This document shows, in pieces, positions 11,828-25,400 of a stretch of DNA of 64,000 bases. The stretch is from Pisaster brevispinus. Its lineage: Eukaryota; Echinodermata; Asteroidea; Forcipulatida; Asteriidae. The notes beneath the pieces are model-generated. The model ran no database searches, was not told the DNA's origin, and saw only the letters and a list, made by a program, of their open reading frames with translations. Location of the stretch: the NCBI GenBank assembly GCA_023634235.1, contig JAMKCF010000002.1:7634722-7698721 (forward strand), given 5' to 3'. A program made the position numbers and the translations under genes. Within the stretch, counting starts at the first letter, position 1, and each line of letters begins with the position of its first letter.

Positions 11828-14800
11828 GGCTTCTCAGAGTCCTCAGAGGTTACAAGAAAACAACACATTTAATATGCTAGTGTACTGGAGTGACGAATAA
11901 CTACTGGGGAAAGATGTGAAAGGTCACAATAAAATTTACTAGCAAAGCTAGTTTGGGTTTTTTATACAAGGGAAAATGAGAAGAAGAATGTTATAGACAA
12001 TGCTTGTAGAACAGGGTGACAGTGCAATGCTTTTAGAATGGGATTAAGGTGTAGAAAATGAAGAGTATTGCTTATTCTCTTGTCTTAATTATTTCAGTGG
12101 TAACAACACATTGATCAACAGTGACAGTGTCAGGTCTGATCCTTCAAATATCTAGATGAAGCACACCTATGATACCCCAGTTGTAGTTGTTATTAATGTA
12201 TTAACTGTTGTTCCATTTGTTTTTGTTCACAATGTCCTTTAGTAGCTGACCTGGTTGAATCTGAGGAAGGGCTTGATGATGTGTTCTATCTTTCGTGAGA
12301 TGCTTGGGCTGTCAACTTTTTCAGAAGGAAAATTAGCACAGTTGAAGGAAGGGTTGTAAACATTATGGGAGAATGACTGACTGGAGTATTTTCAGATAAT
12401 TGTACCCATGGTAAGTACTTGCCTAAATTCAGTTTCCAATACAAATTCAATTTAAAATCTGATGGAAAAAAATAAGACATGCAACTGTACATTCATGAAC
12501 AAGTTGATTCGTACCATAAAACAGCTAAACAAGAAAATTGCAACAATCAACTTTGAAGCAAGTACACTTTGAAATACCGAAAATCGTTTTTCTAACAGTT
12601 ATTTTGTCTTTGGTGAATTAAATCTATGGAAAAATGAATGTGTAGTTCTTCTGATATACTTGTGTTAGATTGCCCTAAAACTAAATAATAATTTGCCATA
12701 TCCACTTATAAACATTTTCTAGATGATTTGATTGATTTCAACTAAGTGTGTATTTCTGTATTGTATTCTTTCATCAGACTGTTCCAATGGATGCAAACAG
12801 CTAGGTGTTCAAGATACAAGGCCATAAGTAGCCAAGTTGCAGAGCAGATGAATTCGTCCCCAACACATCAAAATTTAGCTTTTACATTATGTATATATGG
12901 CTCAAGACAATTTTGGGTGGCATTGTCGTTTCTATTTGTTGAAAACAAATTATAGAAGTAATGTTGTTTTTAAAGATACAAGCAGTCTCTGTTGTATCAT
13001 TTACATGAACCATCATAAATCCAAAGGGCAATTTTTCCAACAATTTGGACATGTACAATGTTGTATTGTTATGTATCATTGTCAAGACGGAATGTACAAG
13101 TGCTCACATTTCCTCTCAATTTAGGTTAAGTTCCATACGTTTATGATGTAAGTACTTTGAATATTTGAAAAAACTTTAGATGGAAATATTGCATCAGGGA
13201 GATTAGTACCACATTCAATTTTGTAGTTTACTTGTAACAAATAAAACAACTCACCATCGAAGATATATCTTAAATATAGTATAGTTTTATAACTCTCATC
13301 AAATTCCCACATTACAGAAAGAGTAACTAAAGTTACAACAACAACAAGTCTGAAGAGGGATTGTTGCTTTGCATCATTCAAACCTTTGTTCAATGTATTG
13401 TTTGTTATACAACAATGGAATAGGACAGTACTTGCCAATCATTGAAGAAATAAAGATTGTGCAAACAGATGCACCAAATGCAGTAAAATTTTCTTCTGAT
13501 TTATTGTCAACTGCTTTATGTGTTTTCTTCATTTCATATTTACATTCTAGAGTTAAGATTCTTGGGCGAAGATGTCAACGGTGGAGGGAGGTAGATAACT
13601 TTTAACAAAGTTATAAATGACAATTGCCAATACAAATTTTCAGCTAATTGAACCCCATGTTTTGGTTGTTTTATATAGCTCGAATAAAGTCAACTAATTG
13701 TTGGAAGGGCGAGGGATCTTGCATAAACGCCCAGCACACTTATTTATTTTTTTCACGCAAATTGCAAGAATCTTCCGGTGGTAGCCGTTTTTTATATCTT
13801 GTACATAGAGTTTTCAATTATTTCCAACGATAGATAGGTATAGGCCCTATGATGGTGAATTAATCAAAGTTCCTGTCAACATTGTTTTGAGTGTTCGTGA
13901 CTGAAAGCTTTTTGCAACAGTTAGGGAAGCAATTTAATTGAAATCACACGCGTCCGTTTTTACATTCTTACCGATCCATGGCTTTATTAATCATGACAGT
14001 GTGGATGAAAACTTGTATACGTTTTTAAACTCCAAGTCGTCTCAAAATGCAGAAAAGTGTAATAATATTAAGTTAGTTATATCACGGTTGAAGGGGTTTT
14101 GGGCTTTTCTCGATTTGTCATTACTGAAGTTGTATTTCCATCCCCAACCTGGTAAAAGGAACCAAAAACTAATAATGAACAAAACAAAAAAGTAATGTGC
14201 GCAAAATAATACGCGTGGCATCACAACGTTCTCCAATAGTTTTGATCAAGGCTTTTATAACAACTGAGACGTGATAATGATTATGTCCATTACAGAATGA
14301 ACTACATCTCCATGATTATTTTGCTCACAAATTTCCCACAGTAACTGTTGTTGTACAAACATGCATTGAATTCTAGAATCCACGAATAGTTCTATATCTC
14401 CCTATTGCATATTACCGCCGAATTACAAAAACAATATATTGGTAATTTGTTTGTGGCTTGTATTTTGAAGAACAACAATTTGACACACACACAAATATTT
14501 GACAATTTAAACCAAAAACAACACGCATTCGTTTTCGTCTTAATAATAATCTTGAATTTTTCACTGGGACCATCGCAATAACCTGTAAAAAAGACTAACT
14601 ATAATTATAAGACTCTTCCAACAATGAAGCTCATCAACTTGAAATTTCCCAATTTGTTTTCGTCATTGTGGTGGTATTGAAGGTTGATTTAAATAATTAA
14701 GTATCTCTTTTCCTTCAGAGGTAACTATCATTTGAGATACGAGACAAATCGTCAAAGATGATCCTAATGAATAAGTGTAGTATTAAAAAAGTTGCACTTG

Positions 14801-15340
14801 AGTTATAGCCTGGACATGACTTTATATTACTTTAGTAGACCTATAAACACTATACAAACATTGTTTCATTTATTTAGTGCATTGAGCGAAAACTGTGTTT
14901 TTGTTTTGTTTTGCTTTGTTTGTCGTTTGTTTTCTATGCATGTGCTGAAATGGACAGTGAGAAAGAGAATTTTTTAATTGAAGGTATAATGACGTGTATT
15001 TCATAAATTATTATGACCTACATACAGTACAAGTCATAACTTTGGTATATCTTAAAACTATGACCTACATTGTAGTCATAAATATCACTTATTATCCCTC
15101 ATAATATGACTTAGTTGGCACAAGTAATAAATCAACTTTTAATGTAAATCATAACATGAAATATACCGGTAATGCGTAAATAATTAATACTAACTTTTAA
15201 CTGTGATAGCGCATTTGTTGTCTCTCTTTGAAGCCCCAACATCTGTCAGGGTTAAAAAGCCTGTTCGATTTAAAAAGCGTGTGCACATTTTGAACTTGCT
15301 TGCGCTCAAGCAAAACATATTTTTAGATCCAAAACTAACT
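11828..15340. other. AT-rich non-coding stretch
   Basis: No ORF above about 105 codons, no recognised domain and no linked splice sites. Nothing supportable as a gene. Confidence 0.5.
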
Positions 15341-15362
15341 TTAGAGGGATGCGACCGGAGCG

Positions 15363-15573
15363 CAGCGGCGTAGCCAAGGGGAGAGGGGCCTGGTGTGGGG
15401 GGGGGCACGCCCCCAAAATGTCCGGTTCCCCAAGGTGCCCCCACCCCACCACGAAAAAAAAAATCGCGATAGAAACAGAAAAAAGTATGGCCACCCCATT
15501 TACAAACCCATTAAAAGCGCCCCTCTACCCCCCCCCCCCCCCCACTACCGAAAAAGTCCTGGCTACGCCACTG
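15363..15573. mobile_element. Short TIR element with GCGTAGCCA ends
   Basis: Left end CAGCGGCGTAGCCAAGG and right end CCTGGCTACGCCACTG are inverted copies, with one G-run (about 15396-15406) and one C-run of about 17 (about 15526-15543) inside. Ends of the form CAGTGGCGTAGCCAGG are known in animal hAT-type MITEs. I could not find a matching 8-bp target duplication, so class assignment is tentative. Confidence 0.65.
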
Positions 15574-16064
15574 TTGTTTGTTGTCTTCTAAAAAAAACTT
15601 GTTCCAAATTAAAAAGGAGACCTCTTTTATTGTTTGTGTTTGTTCGTGTTCCGTTACAGCTTTTCTTTTATATTATAATACTGCAGTGACGATTGGTGAT
15701 CGTGAGAATAACGATGAAGCCCTGTATTTCAGAGCTGTTTGGCACCCCCTCTCGTGTTAAAAAATGGAGACGCTGCGTTCAACTTTCGCAAAAATGCATA
15801 TTCATTATAATTTCAACCCGCTTCTGAATATTCAATAAAACTGTTTATTTTGGAAACGATGCAAACACAGGGTAAGAAAAACCTCCATGCATGATCCGAC
15901 TTTACAAAAGGTGTCAGTGGACAGTTTTACGTAATATAAACTGTATTCACGTGACAGAATACGGTTGCTTTGAAAGCTAATTAGCTTAACACAATAACTT
16001 TCTTTGGCAAAACAATAGACACGACATTACGACTGCCTTGGACTGCCAGAGACTAACAAAGTTT

Positions 16065-16075
16065 TGCGCATGCGC
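16065..16075. promoter_or_regulatory. NRF1-type palindrome in the presumed GLT8D1 promoter
   Basis: TGCGCATGCGC is an exact match to the core NRF1 consensus, about 380 bp upstream of the GLT8D1 start codon. AAGATGGC, a YY1-like core, follows at about 16162. Both are common in promoters of housekeeping genes. Use in this gene is inferred from position only. Confidence 0.4.
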
Positions 16076-16450
16076 TTTTTAGTCACAACCATCCGTGGTT
16101 TAGCTTCATACGTCGTGTTGGTTATATGCCTCCCAAAACGGGGACGAGGTTAGTGGATTAAAAGATGGCTGTGACTCGTGCCCGTCGGCTCGGCTTGCGT
16201 GGCAAACACTTTCAGTTTTAGTTTAACTTTAACTTAAGTTATTGCCGCATGTGTTGACGCGGCAAAAAGTAAGTTCATGGTTCATACAAAGCCAAGGTAG
16301 AGTACATGCTAACTGAACGTTATTATAAGTTACAACCCTAGTACTATACTTATAATTTATAATAATAAGCTGTAGCGATTGCTGCTTTTTTCTGATGTGA
16401 TGATCAGATGACATTGACAGTTACTGTAGTAAACATCTTCTGAAATCCCA

Positions 16451-16475
16451 ATGGCAAGAATTTACCCGACCACAG
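16451..16475 (+). CDS. GLT8D1: GLT8D1 coding exon 1
   Basis: Encodes MARIYPTT and the first base of a valine codon, then donor GTGAGT. It was chosen because its phase fits exon 2 exactly and the tail is short and basic, as in type II anchors. A different first exon remains possible. Confidence 0.7.
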
Positions 16476-19400
16476 GTGAGTTAAATCCAGTTATTCCTTG
16501 ACGACTTCAAATTCTATGTTTAAAAAAACCCAATTTGTCTGACTCGGAAACTGATGCGTTTGATTACTCTATATGATTTGATATTTTGCCTGCCTTTTTT
16601 TTTCAAGTTTCAATTCAAGCTAAATCAAACTTCAAAGTCTTCTTTTTATAAAAACAAAATAACGTTAAAAGTTAAAACAATCATGACATTGGTTAACTTT
16701 GGTTTTAAAATTCAAACAAGGTTGATGGAGCATGAAGAAGTAAATAAGTAAGGAAGAGTCAAATTCTTTTAGTTATAGTCGTATTCGTAGGCTCATGTAA
16801 CATTAGACATGTTAATTGTTAGATTGGTAACCACCCTGTACTCCCTTCCTAGAATGAGGTTCATTCTTCTCCAGGCATGACAGGAGGTTAGTAAGCCCCC
16901 ATCCTCAGATGGTAGCAATACAAAACTTTATGCACTGAAAAGCCACCTTTGATGATAAACAATCTGGCCTATTCATTGTGCCGTCACCCGTTTTCAATGT
17001 AATTCTATGTAATTTTTCCACCTGTTGCAGTCCTAAAATTGTGTAGATAGAATGTTTTTGCTTTGTTAAAATTGGCGAGAATTCGTCCAATTTTAGGCTA
17101 ACTCTTACTCTTAGTTACAGACATGACACTTGACAGACATGCTTCTCATCTCAGTTTGCTTGTGCATGAGAGTTTTTGTATAAATTTAGTACACCTCATG
17201 ATATGTTCTAATTTTACTTTGAACTAGTTGTTGCTTTGGTTATCATCATTGTTGTGGTCTACATGCTGGTTTTTTACCTGCCCATACCTGGATCCCAAGG
17301 TGATGAGAGAAAACCAAAAGGTACTGTACAGTAGTTTTCTTTAGCAGTACAACACAAAAACAAACTTGTATTCCAGCAGTTAAATAGTCCACACGTGGTT
17401 GGATGGGGATGTAAAATGCTTTCTTTATTAATAATTTTGTGCTTATTTGGCATGTGTCGTGTCTGGGCCATACTCAAGGTCCTCATGACAATTTATGAAA
17501 ATGTAGATAGATGCTCTCTGAGTGACATTTGTTGTATCTGTTGCTCTTCTTTTAATGGGGGCAAAACGGCAGTGTGAATGATTTTGAAGATAAAGATACA
17601 CCTGTACTGTAAGTCTTGGCCTTTCTACGTAGGTTATCTTTTTTGACAAAGTAAATGTACATGTAGTTCACTTTTTATATATTTTTTTATGTTTTAGAAA
17701 AAAAGGTTGGAATCACTCTCAATTAGGATGTCTGTGAATGCTACGGCCTACTAATTACATACATGTAGCATGTTACATGTATAATTTTTAAAAACTAGAC
17801 ATGGGGAGGTGTTTGTTTTGTAACAAACACTGAGGTTTTCGGTTGGTGGATAAAAAAAAGCAGATAGCCTTACATTTATATCCAAATTGCTAAGTTTGGT
17901 CAAAACCTAAAAGAACCCTAACTTGCTGTTTGGACAATGATCAATGTGGGGTCATTATCTTGATTCAAATGTCAAATGTGTAGTAAAGTACAAGATGGTA
18001 CAAAGTTGTTGTTTTTTGTATTCAAATGTTCTGTTTGGAACGAAAAAATAGAGTGGGATCAGAGTGGGATCATGTTTTTAATGAGAAGAAATGTGTCGTT
18101 ACTGTAGCTCCAAGACGCCACAAAGATTAGGACTTTTTGACATGTGGTTCACGATTGGTTTTTAAATTTTATAGCTTCCTGTTTGTACCGGAAAGAAAGG
18201 TCAAGGATCGGAGGGTCATGTTTAAAAATAAAATGTTGCATGTGGCGTAAGTTAAAAGAAAGCGCAAAGATTATAACGCTTTGACATATGGTTTAGAGGA
18301 TATAAAAATTAAAGTAATAAACTACCATGCCTAGGCTAAATTTATTAATAAACTATACCGCACAGACCTTGAAATGAATTATGGTGGGAAAATTCATTGA
18401 ATTTACATGGGGATAAACTGCCTTTAATATCCCTTAACGCCTCTGTATTTAATTGTCTTTACTTGTCTTCATATTGCAAAGCGCTTTGACTCATTTGGTT
18501 GACCTACATGTATACCCGTACTACGGTATAGGTCACCCAAATGAGTCAAAGAGCCATGACATGTTTCTAGGTGGGCTCATATATTTTTAGGGGAAACTAC
18601 GTACTCTCATCTCCGATAATGACCTCAAGTTCTTTGTTCAAGAAAGTATGCAATTACATGTATGTCAACATTATTTTTTCTTCTGAAGTTTCTTTGATCA
18701 TCAGGGTTTTTTTGGGGGGGGGGGCTGGGGGTAATATGTCAACATTATTTTTTTTCTTCTGGAGTTTCTTTGATAATCAGTTTGGGGGGGGGCTGGGGGT
18801 AATGGTTGGTCAATCCAGTAAATTATGTGGCCAACTAGACCCCCATTGAACCTTGAAATCGTATGCAACTTGCTCCCTTTCATCAAGTCATCATGTAAGC
18901 CTTAGAAGCCCCGCCCCTCCCCCAAACTCATGGTGTCAACCCCAGGGGTAAAAATACAAGGCTTACAAGAACCTTTAGGCACTGTTGGGTCTTTTGCAAA
19001 CCAACCACTGCAATGAACAGACCCCTCTACAATAGCTGTGTGTTTGACTGCTTGCCCGTTGCCCCCCCAAAAAAAATAATAATCATAATCATAATCATAA
19101 TATTAATATTAATCATAATAATCATAATAGTCATAATAATAATAATAAATAAATATATAAATAAATAAATAAATCCTTTGCTAACACCAGGGACCCTCCC
19201 CACATAGAGGGATAAAGTGAAATAAATAAAAAAACACTCTCTGAAATTGTCATCAGAACAACCGTAGGATACTTTCATGACCCAAAAGTCTGTGGATTGT
19301 TCAACTGGAGGGAAACTATTAAATGAGAAGAATCAACTTGTGTACATGTAGGCACTGCTCATTCATTTGAAAACACCATAGGAGCGGTTTGTTTGTTTAA

Positions 19401-22400
19401 GACTCCCATTTCTCAACGGATTTAAAAGAAATGTAAATTTTTTGAAGAAAAATGATCGTGACAATATTTCTAATGTCCTGAATATGGTCTCCAGTCAAAC
19501 TGTAAAAATGTCTTCCTACATTATATATAGGGTGGGCCCCACTAAATAAGGAGAAAACAGAGTGTCGGCCTCATTAATATTTTGTAGGCCCTCAGAATAT
19601 TCTCTATTAGACAGATTTGAGAGCCCAATCAAAGGGAAACAGTGTAAAAATGCCATCAAAGTGTGGTAGAATGAATATGGTGACAACATTTCACCTTATC
19701 AACCCAATTTAAAATTTGAACTTCCGGTTAGAACTGGAAGTCACGGTCAAATGAGGTCATGCTGTGTAACGTTTGTTTGGAGCCCTTTCTGATGGCGTAA
19801 AGATGATATAAATCCAAACTGTGGTAAAGGAACAATGTTGTTTTGGTTTTTTTTTTTCAAGTTTTGACTTTCACCTTCTGGTTTGAACCGGAAGTCAAGG
19901 TCAAATTGGGTCGCATTCTGTGCAAGGCTTAAGTTGTTATACTTTCCAGACGACGTATAGATTGTAAAAACCATTGTGTAGTTCAAAAGTTTTGATTTTT
20001 TTAAACATGAAATGTCAAGTTCCAGTCAAATTCCAGTCTTAAAAGCCCTTTCTGATGAGGTATAGATGATAATAATCCAATGTGTGGTTCAGGTGTTTTA
20101 GGATTTTTTTGAATATTAATTTGATAATCCGGTTTGAACCGGAAGCCAAGGTCAAAAGGGGTCACATTTAATGTATCATTTCTTAAGTTGATACATACAT
20201 GTACTTCCCCAATGATGTATAGTTTGTAAAAATCCAATGTGTGGTTCAGAACTTATGATTTTTTTAAACATTAAATTTCAACTTCCGGTTTGAACCGGAA
20301 ATTAAGGTCAAACAGGGTCATATTTTGTGAAGTGCGTTGTCAAGACCTCTCAGATGACGTAAGGATTGTAAAAATCCAATGTGTGGTTCAGGAGTTTCAA
20401 ATACTACATGTACATGGGATATAATTATTTGGGTGTGCAATAAACACTGTGAGCGACGCCAAATGAATTCCCACATGAAAGTACTCAAAACATGACATGT
20501 ACATTTCAACGATAACTACACGTTGTACACGTGGCTGTACAGGTTCGACGTATGTTGGCCTACACTATCGTGCATTGTCATACAATGTGAGTCAACAGAC
20601 ACGTGCGCTTTGACCGGTTTTGACCAGATGCAAAGATTAAAATGTTGTTCAAATGTTTCAGCACAATCATTTATCTATAACCTGATGAAAAATGTATGTT
20701 AAAATATTACGCAGTTTTTGAGAAATGAACTGTTGAAATTTTTCATCTTCTGGTTTGACCCGGAAGTCAAGGTCAAATGGGGTCACATTCTGGGTACGTT
20801 CAGACGAGGAGTTTAAACTAACCCTTAATCCGAGCACCGCGGGTGTCCAAAAGATAAAAATGACTTATTCCAAATTGGGCTTGCGTTCACACGAGTAAGT
20901 TAGTCCTGTCCGCACGGGTTAAACTGACCCACACGTTGATTATCAGGTCATGCATAGCTGACCCCGACCGACCACTCTTCCGGTCCGTCCCATTGCGCGT
21001 GCGTGGCATCTTCGTTGAGATTTCTCGTCCCTGCCAGTGTTCCCTCACTGATTTTCTTTTTCTTGCTGAGTGGCCATCTCAGAAAGATCAAGTTGAACAA
21101 TATGAACTACATGTATGACAATATCGAATGATCTATAAAACCACGAGTGAGTAGGGGATCTTAAGCGACGATGAGACAAACGTTCGTTGAAAAAAATGTC
21201 ACCGAGAGTAGCGTGCGTGTATATACATGTACATTGTACATACATGTATCAGCTGGGCATTACTTGTGGTCATTTACGCGCGTTGTTGTTATGATGACGT
21301 AACCTTCTGTGGAAAGGTCACATGGAATAAAATAGACCGGATGTAGCAGGTCAGTTGCGTTCCAACGATGGTTTATTGGGCCTCGCAGCGGGGGTTGGTC
21401 GTAAAACCTGGGCTAAGTTACGCTAATCCAACATTTCTTGAGGTTTAGTTTAGCCCAGTTCTCTGGGTCAAATTGACCCTCGCGGACCGGATTTTTGCGT
21501 TCCAACGGAGGGTTATTTTAGCACTTTTGGATTAAGGGCTAGTTTAACTCCTCGTCTGAACGTACCCTAAGTGTAGCATTTGTTGAACATGTTGAACTTT
21601 GAACGACCTATCCGATGATGTGTAGATTGTAAAAAACCAACATGCTTCATGAGTTATGATTATATATAAATACTAAACTTTGATTTATTGTTATTCAATA
21701 CCTGGTGATGTCATCAAAACATCATCAGGTTTTATGGGGTCTTGATAATAAGGTTCAATTGTCTGATGAGTTTCAATGTTCAATTCAATTTCAATCTTGA
21801 GTTATGACAAAAAATTGAATTTGTTTTATGAAAAAGTACAAAGGCAGACTTTGACCTTCTGGTAAGACTGGAAGTAAAGGTCATACGATTTTAACGTTTA
21901 CTTTTCTCAGTCTTGAACTATCGGAAGCCCAACTATGAACATCATACACTGTAGCTTTCAAATTCAATGAAATACAGCGAATAGCAAACGGTAATTTTTA
22001 GCTGTTCCGACTTTCAGGTTTTATTTTTGTCAAGTTTTTTATTATTACCTGTTCCGACTTACTATAGCTAACTACATGTATATCCCTATAGCATTTGTAC
22101 ACGATTTTATTTATTCATTAAAAATTTACTAGTTATGAAAGAGTTGGATCCTATATCAAATAGAAGCTTAGTGCCTAAACTTAACATTTAATGTAATAGT
22201 GACTAAAATTTTGAGTTAATTAGCCATTTTAAGCGAGGTGAATATTGGTTGGCACCATACATGTATCTCAAAAAGTATACTGCCAATCGTCAACATGGAA
22301 TAAAGTGCAAACGTATCAAACTTCCAGAAACATAATTATTTGATTTAAGCTCAAATTACATGTCCTAGATTGCAGAAATCTTTCATAAATAAAACAACTT

Positions 22401-25400
22401 GGGTTTTTTGTTCACATGACAAATGTACAGACAGCTGAAACATAAAATCCTTGGATGTCACAGTGAACAAATGTAATCACACTGACTTGCTGTTCATTTT
22501 ACATTAATTAAACAATAATACCTTTCAATTTATTTCCAAAACAATTAAACAAAACTTGTGATTTCCACTGTTTCTATCCTTCCACTCAAAACTGTAAGCC
22601 CGAAGATGTCAACACACATTCCAGGTTTAATAGAGCACTATACCCACTCCTAAGGGTCACAAAATCAGGTCATAACACCCAAAGACTCGCTGCAGGGGGC
22701 ATGGCTTTTGAGTCCAACAATTGTATTACACTGAAACAATTGTATTACAAAATGAAAGGGATTAAGATTAGATGTAATTGGATCTCAATAGGAGTGTCAG
22801 TCATTCTCCCAGGACAGGGCTGTAGAGGTCTGTGGCTAATTTTAGTATATTAACCCTACCTCCATGCCCTAACAGACTAGGCCCGTTTGCTTACACATAG
22901 CCCAAATCCTCCCACATCCTTCAGAAGAAGAGATTTAAAAGCTCAAAGGGCCCAAATCCTTCTCAATCCTACTGTGCTGACAGGCTACATCATCACATTC
23001 CCATCCCCCAATGTCCCATATTCTTCGGAATCCCTTTATGGCCAAGCTGCACACGGCCCAAATCCTTCTAATTCCTCTTGTGTCAAAAATAACCTGATAG
23101 CCCAATTCCTTCTAAATCCTCTGACAGCATGAACCCACTTTTGGGGCATTATGGCCCAAATCCGCCTGGATCTTCCTTTACTGCAATGCCCTAATAGCCC
23201 AAGTCCTCCTAATTCCTTCCCTTTGGCAAAGAGGATATTGAAGGGGTTGGGCTTTTTAGGGTTAAAAAAAGGGTTGTCAGTTTTGTTTTTTTCACTGTTG
23301 GCAGAAATATTGGTTGGCAAAGTTGTAACATTACAAGAGTGCTGGTGTTTCTTTAGAACTGGTTAGTGCCGACCAGCCAGAAGAGTGTAGTCACAACACT
23401 AGTACAACATGTATTCAGATGTAATATGTTTGTATAAAGTATACTGTACGAAAAATTTACTTGTCCAAATAAACAGGACATCTTCAAGGGTGTCCTACTG
23501 TTTTTCAGGCCTTCCAAAAATAAAAAATAGGTTGTCCAAAAGACGCACAGATGCATTGCTGGGATGACTACAGTAACTACCACACAAGGCCCTCCATGGC
23601 TACACAACTGCAACAACTGTTGTGTCAAAATTTTCTTCATGCTGTGCAGTTTCTAGAAAACTTGAAGATTTAATTGAAATGGACTAAACACTGGTAATTT
23701 GTCTCAATGTCAGAATAAGTCCTATTGAATGTAACTACATTGAAATTATCTGTTTTCATCATGAAAAGTAGAATTTAGTGAGCTAAGTGTAGATTCACAT
23801 ACAAGGCACATGTATACATCTTTAGGTTTTCATTTTTGTACATGTACGTTGCTTCTAAAATATGCTGAACATAGGCCTTTATAAAACAATTAAAAAATAC
23901 ACTTCACATATAATTTGTAAAAGTTTGTATTTGTTTCCTTTTCTCATTTCAAATCTGAAGGGCTCTTAGATACCAAGCCAGACGCACCACTCGGCGTTCT
24001 TCTTGCACCAAATCAGGCCCCCAAAAACACAAGTAAAGCAAAGTTGGCTTTTAAACAAGCCTACAAATTAAATAAACCTCATCAAGGCAAAGACGTTGTC
24101 AATGTTGTTGTTTGTTCAGACGAAAAAACTTTGGGCGGTTTGATTGCAACTGTGAATAGCATTTGGCTAAATTCTAAGGCACATGTCAAATTCCATGTTG
24201 TGGTGGACAAGGTATCACAATTACACTTAAGGTAAGATATTTTGTAATGTTAAAACACTTTGTAATGTTTATACAGCCAATCAAAATTGCATTTTATGGT
24301 TGATTGATGTATAGACTGCACTTTAACCATGATTGCACAGCCTTTGTTTTCAGGGAATAAGAGGGGGCCAATATTGGGACTAAGGCCAATAAACTCAATG
24401 ATCAGTTGTCATGTAAACATCACTATAATGTGGTACAGTGTATGTGTGTAGTTATCTTTCATAAGTTTAAATGGTTTGTTTTTTTCGTTTAAGTTGGAGT
24501 TCATTCATGTTTCCATTCATCCTTTTGCATTAAGGGTGAAAAGTAATAAATTTATACTATGTACACTTTGTACACTTGTAGTAATGTTCAAAACTTTTTG
24601 ACAATTCTCTAAATATCCCATCACTATGCAACAAGATAACTTTTAAGTCTTTTATTTTCCAGGCAAACAAACAAGTGAAAATTGTTGATTTCTTTTTCTT
24701 TCTTTTTTCTTCTTTTGTTGTTGTAATATATTTTGCCTGAATGAAAAGTCTGTCATTTAAAAGCATATTGACTTGTTTAGTATTTTGCCTATTTGATATG
24801 CAGATCTTGGTTTGCAGTCCCTGCCCTTCAAGACATTGACTATACAATGGTAACCTTCAATGAGTCTTGGATTCAAACCAAACCACCTGACAAGGATGGC
24901 AAGAAAGATAATATTTCACCAGTAAGTAACTGTTTTCAATGCTTTTCAACAGAAGTACTGAATTAAGTTGTGAGATTTAAGTGTGTTACTAAAGGCCTTT
25001 TCTAATGAGGGTTGTATACTAATTTGTACACAGAAATGGAACCCATTAATCATCATGGGTGCTTTGTCAACTTAGTAAGAGGGTCATTCCGTGCCAAATC
25101 ACCTAAAATCCTGAAAAGTTTGGCAGGCTCCGTCTCAGATTTTGCTAGTATTTTTTTTAAACAATCCCCTATGGGTGCCATGAACACACGCACAATTTTA
25201 GAATCCTACTCTTCAAATTATACTGGTCAAGGTCCTACCAGAGATCCTGTGTGTGGAAGAGGACAGGGGATAAATAAAACAACAAGGTCTACCACTCCCC
25301 CTGGTTGGACAAGAGAAGCATCAAGATTCACAAAACGCAATTTTCACCGAATAAGCCGTTATAGCCTACACATTTACCCAACGCTATTGATGCAGTGCAT

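Noticed and set aside
9501..11880. Overlapping plus-strand ORFs up to 330 codons with a 28-residue repeat
   Set aside because: They are a by-product of a 28-bp unit lacking stops on this strand; all three frames are open and end only at unit variants, with no frame preferred.
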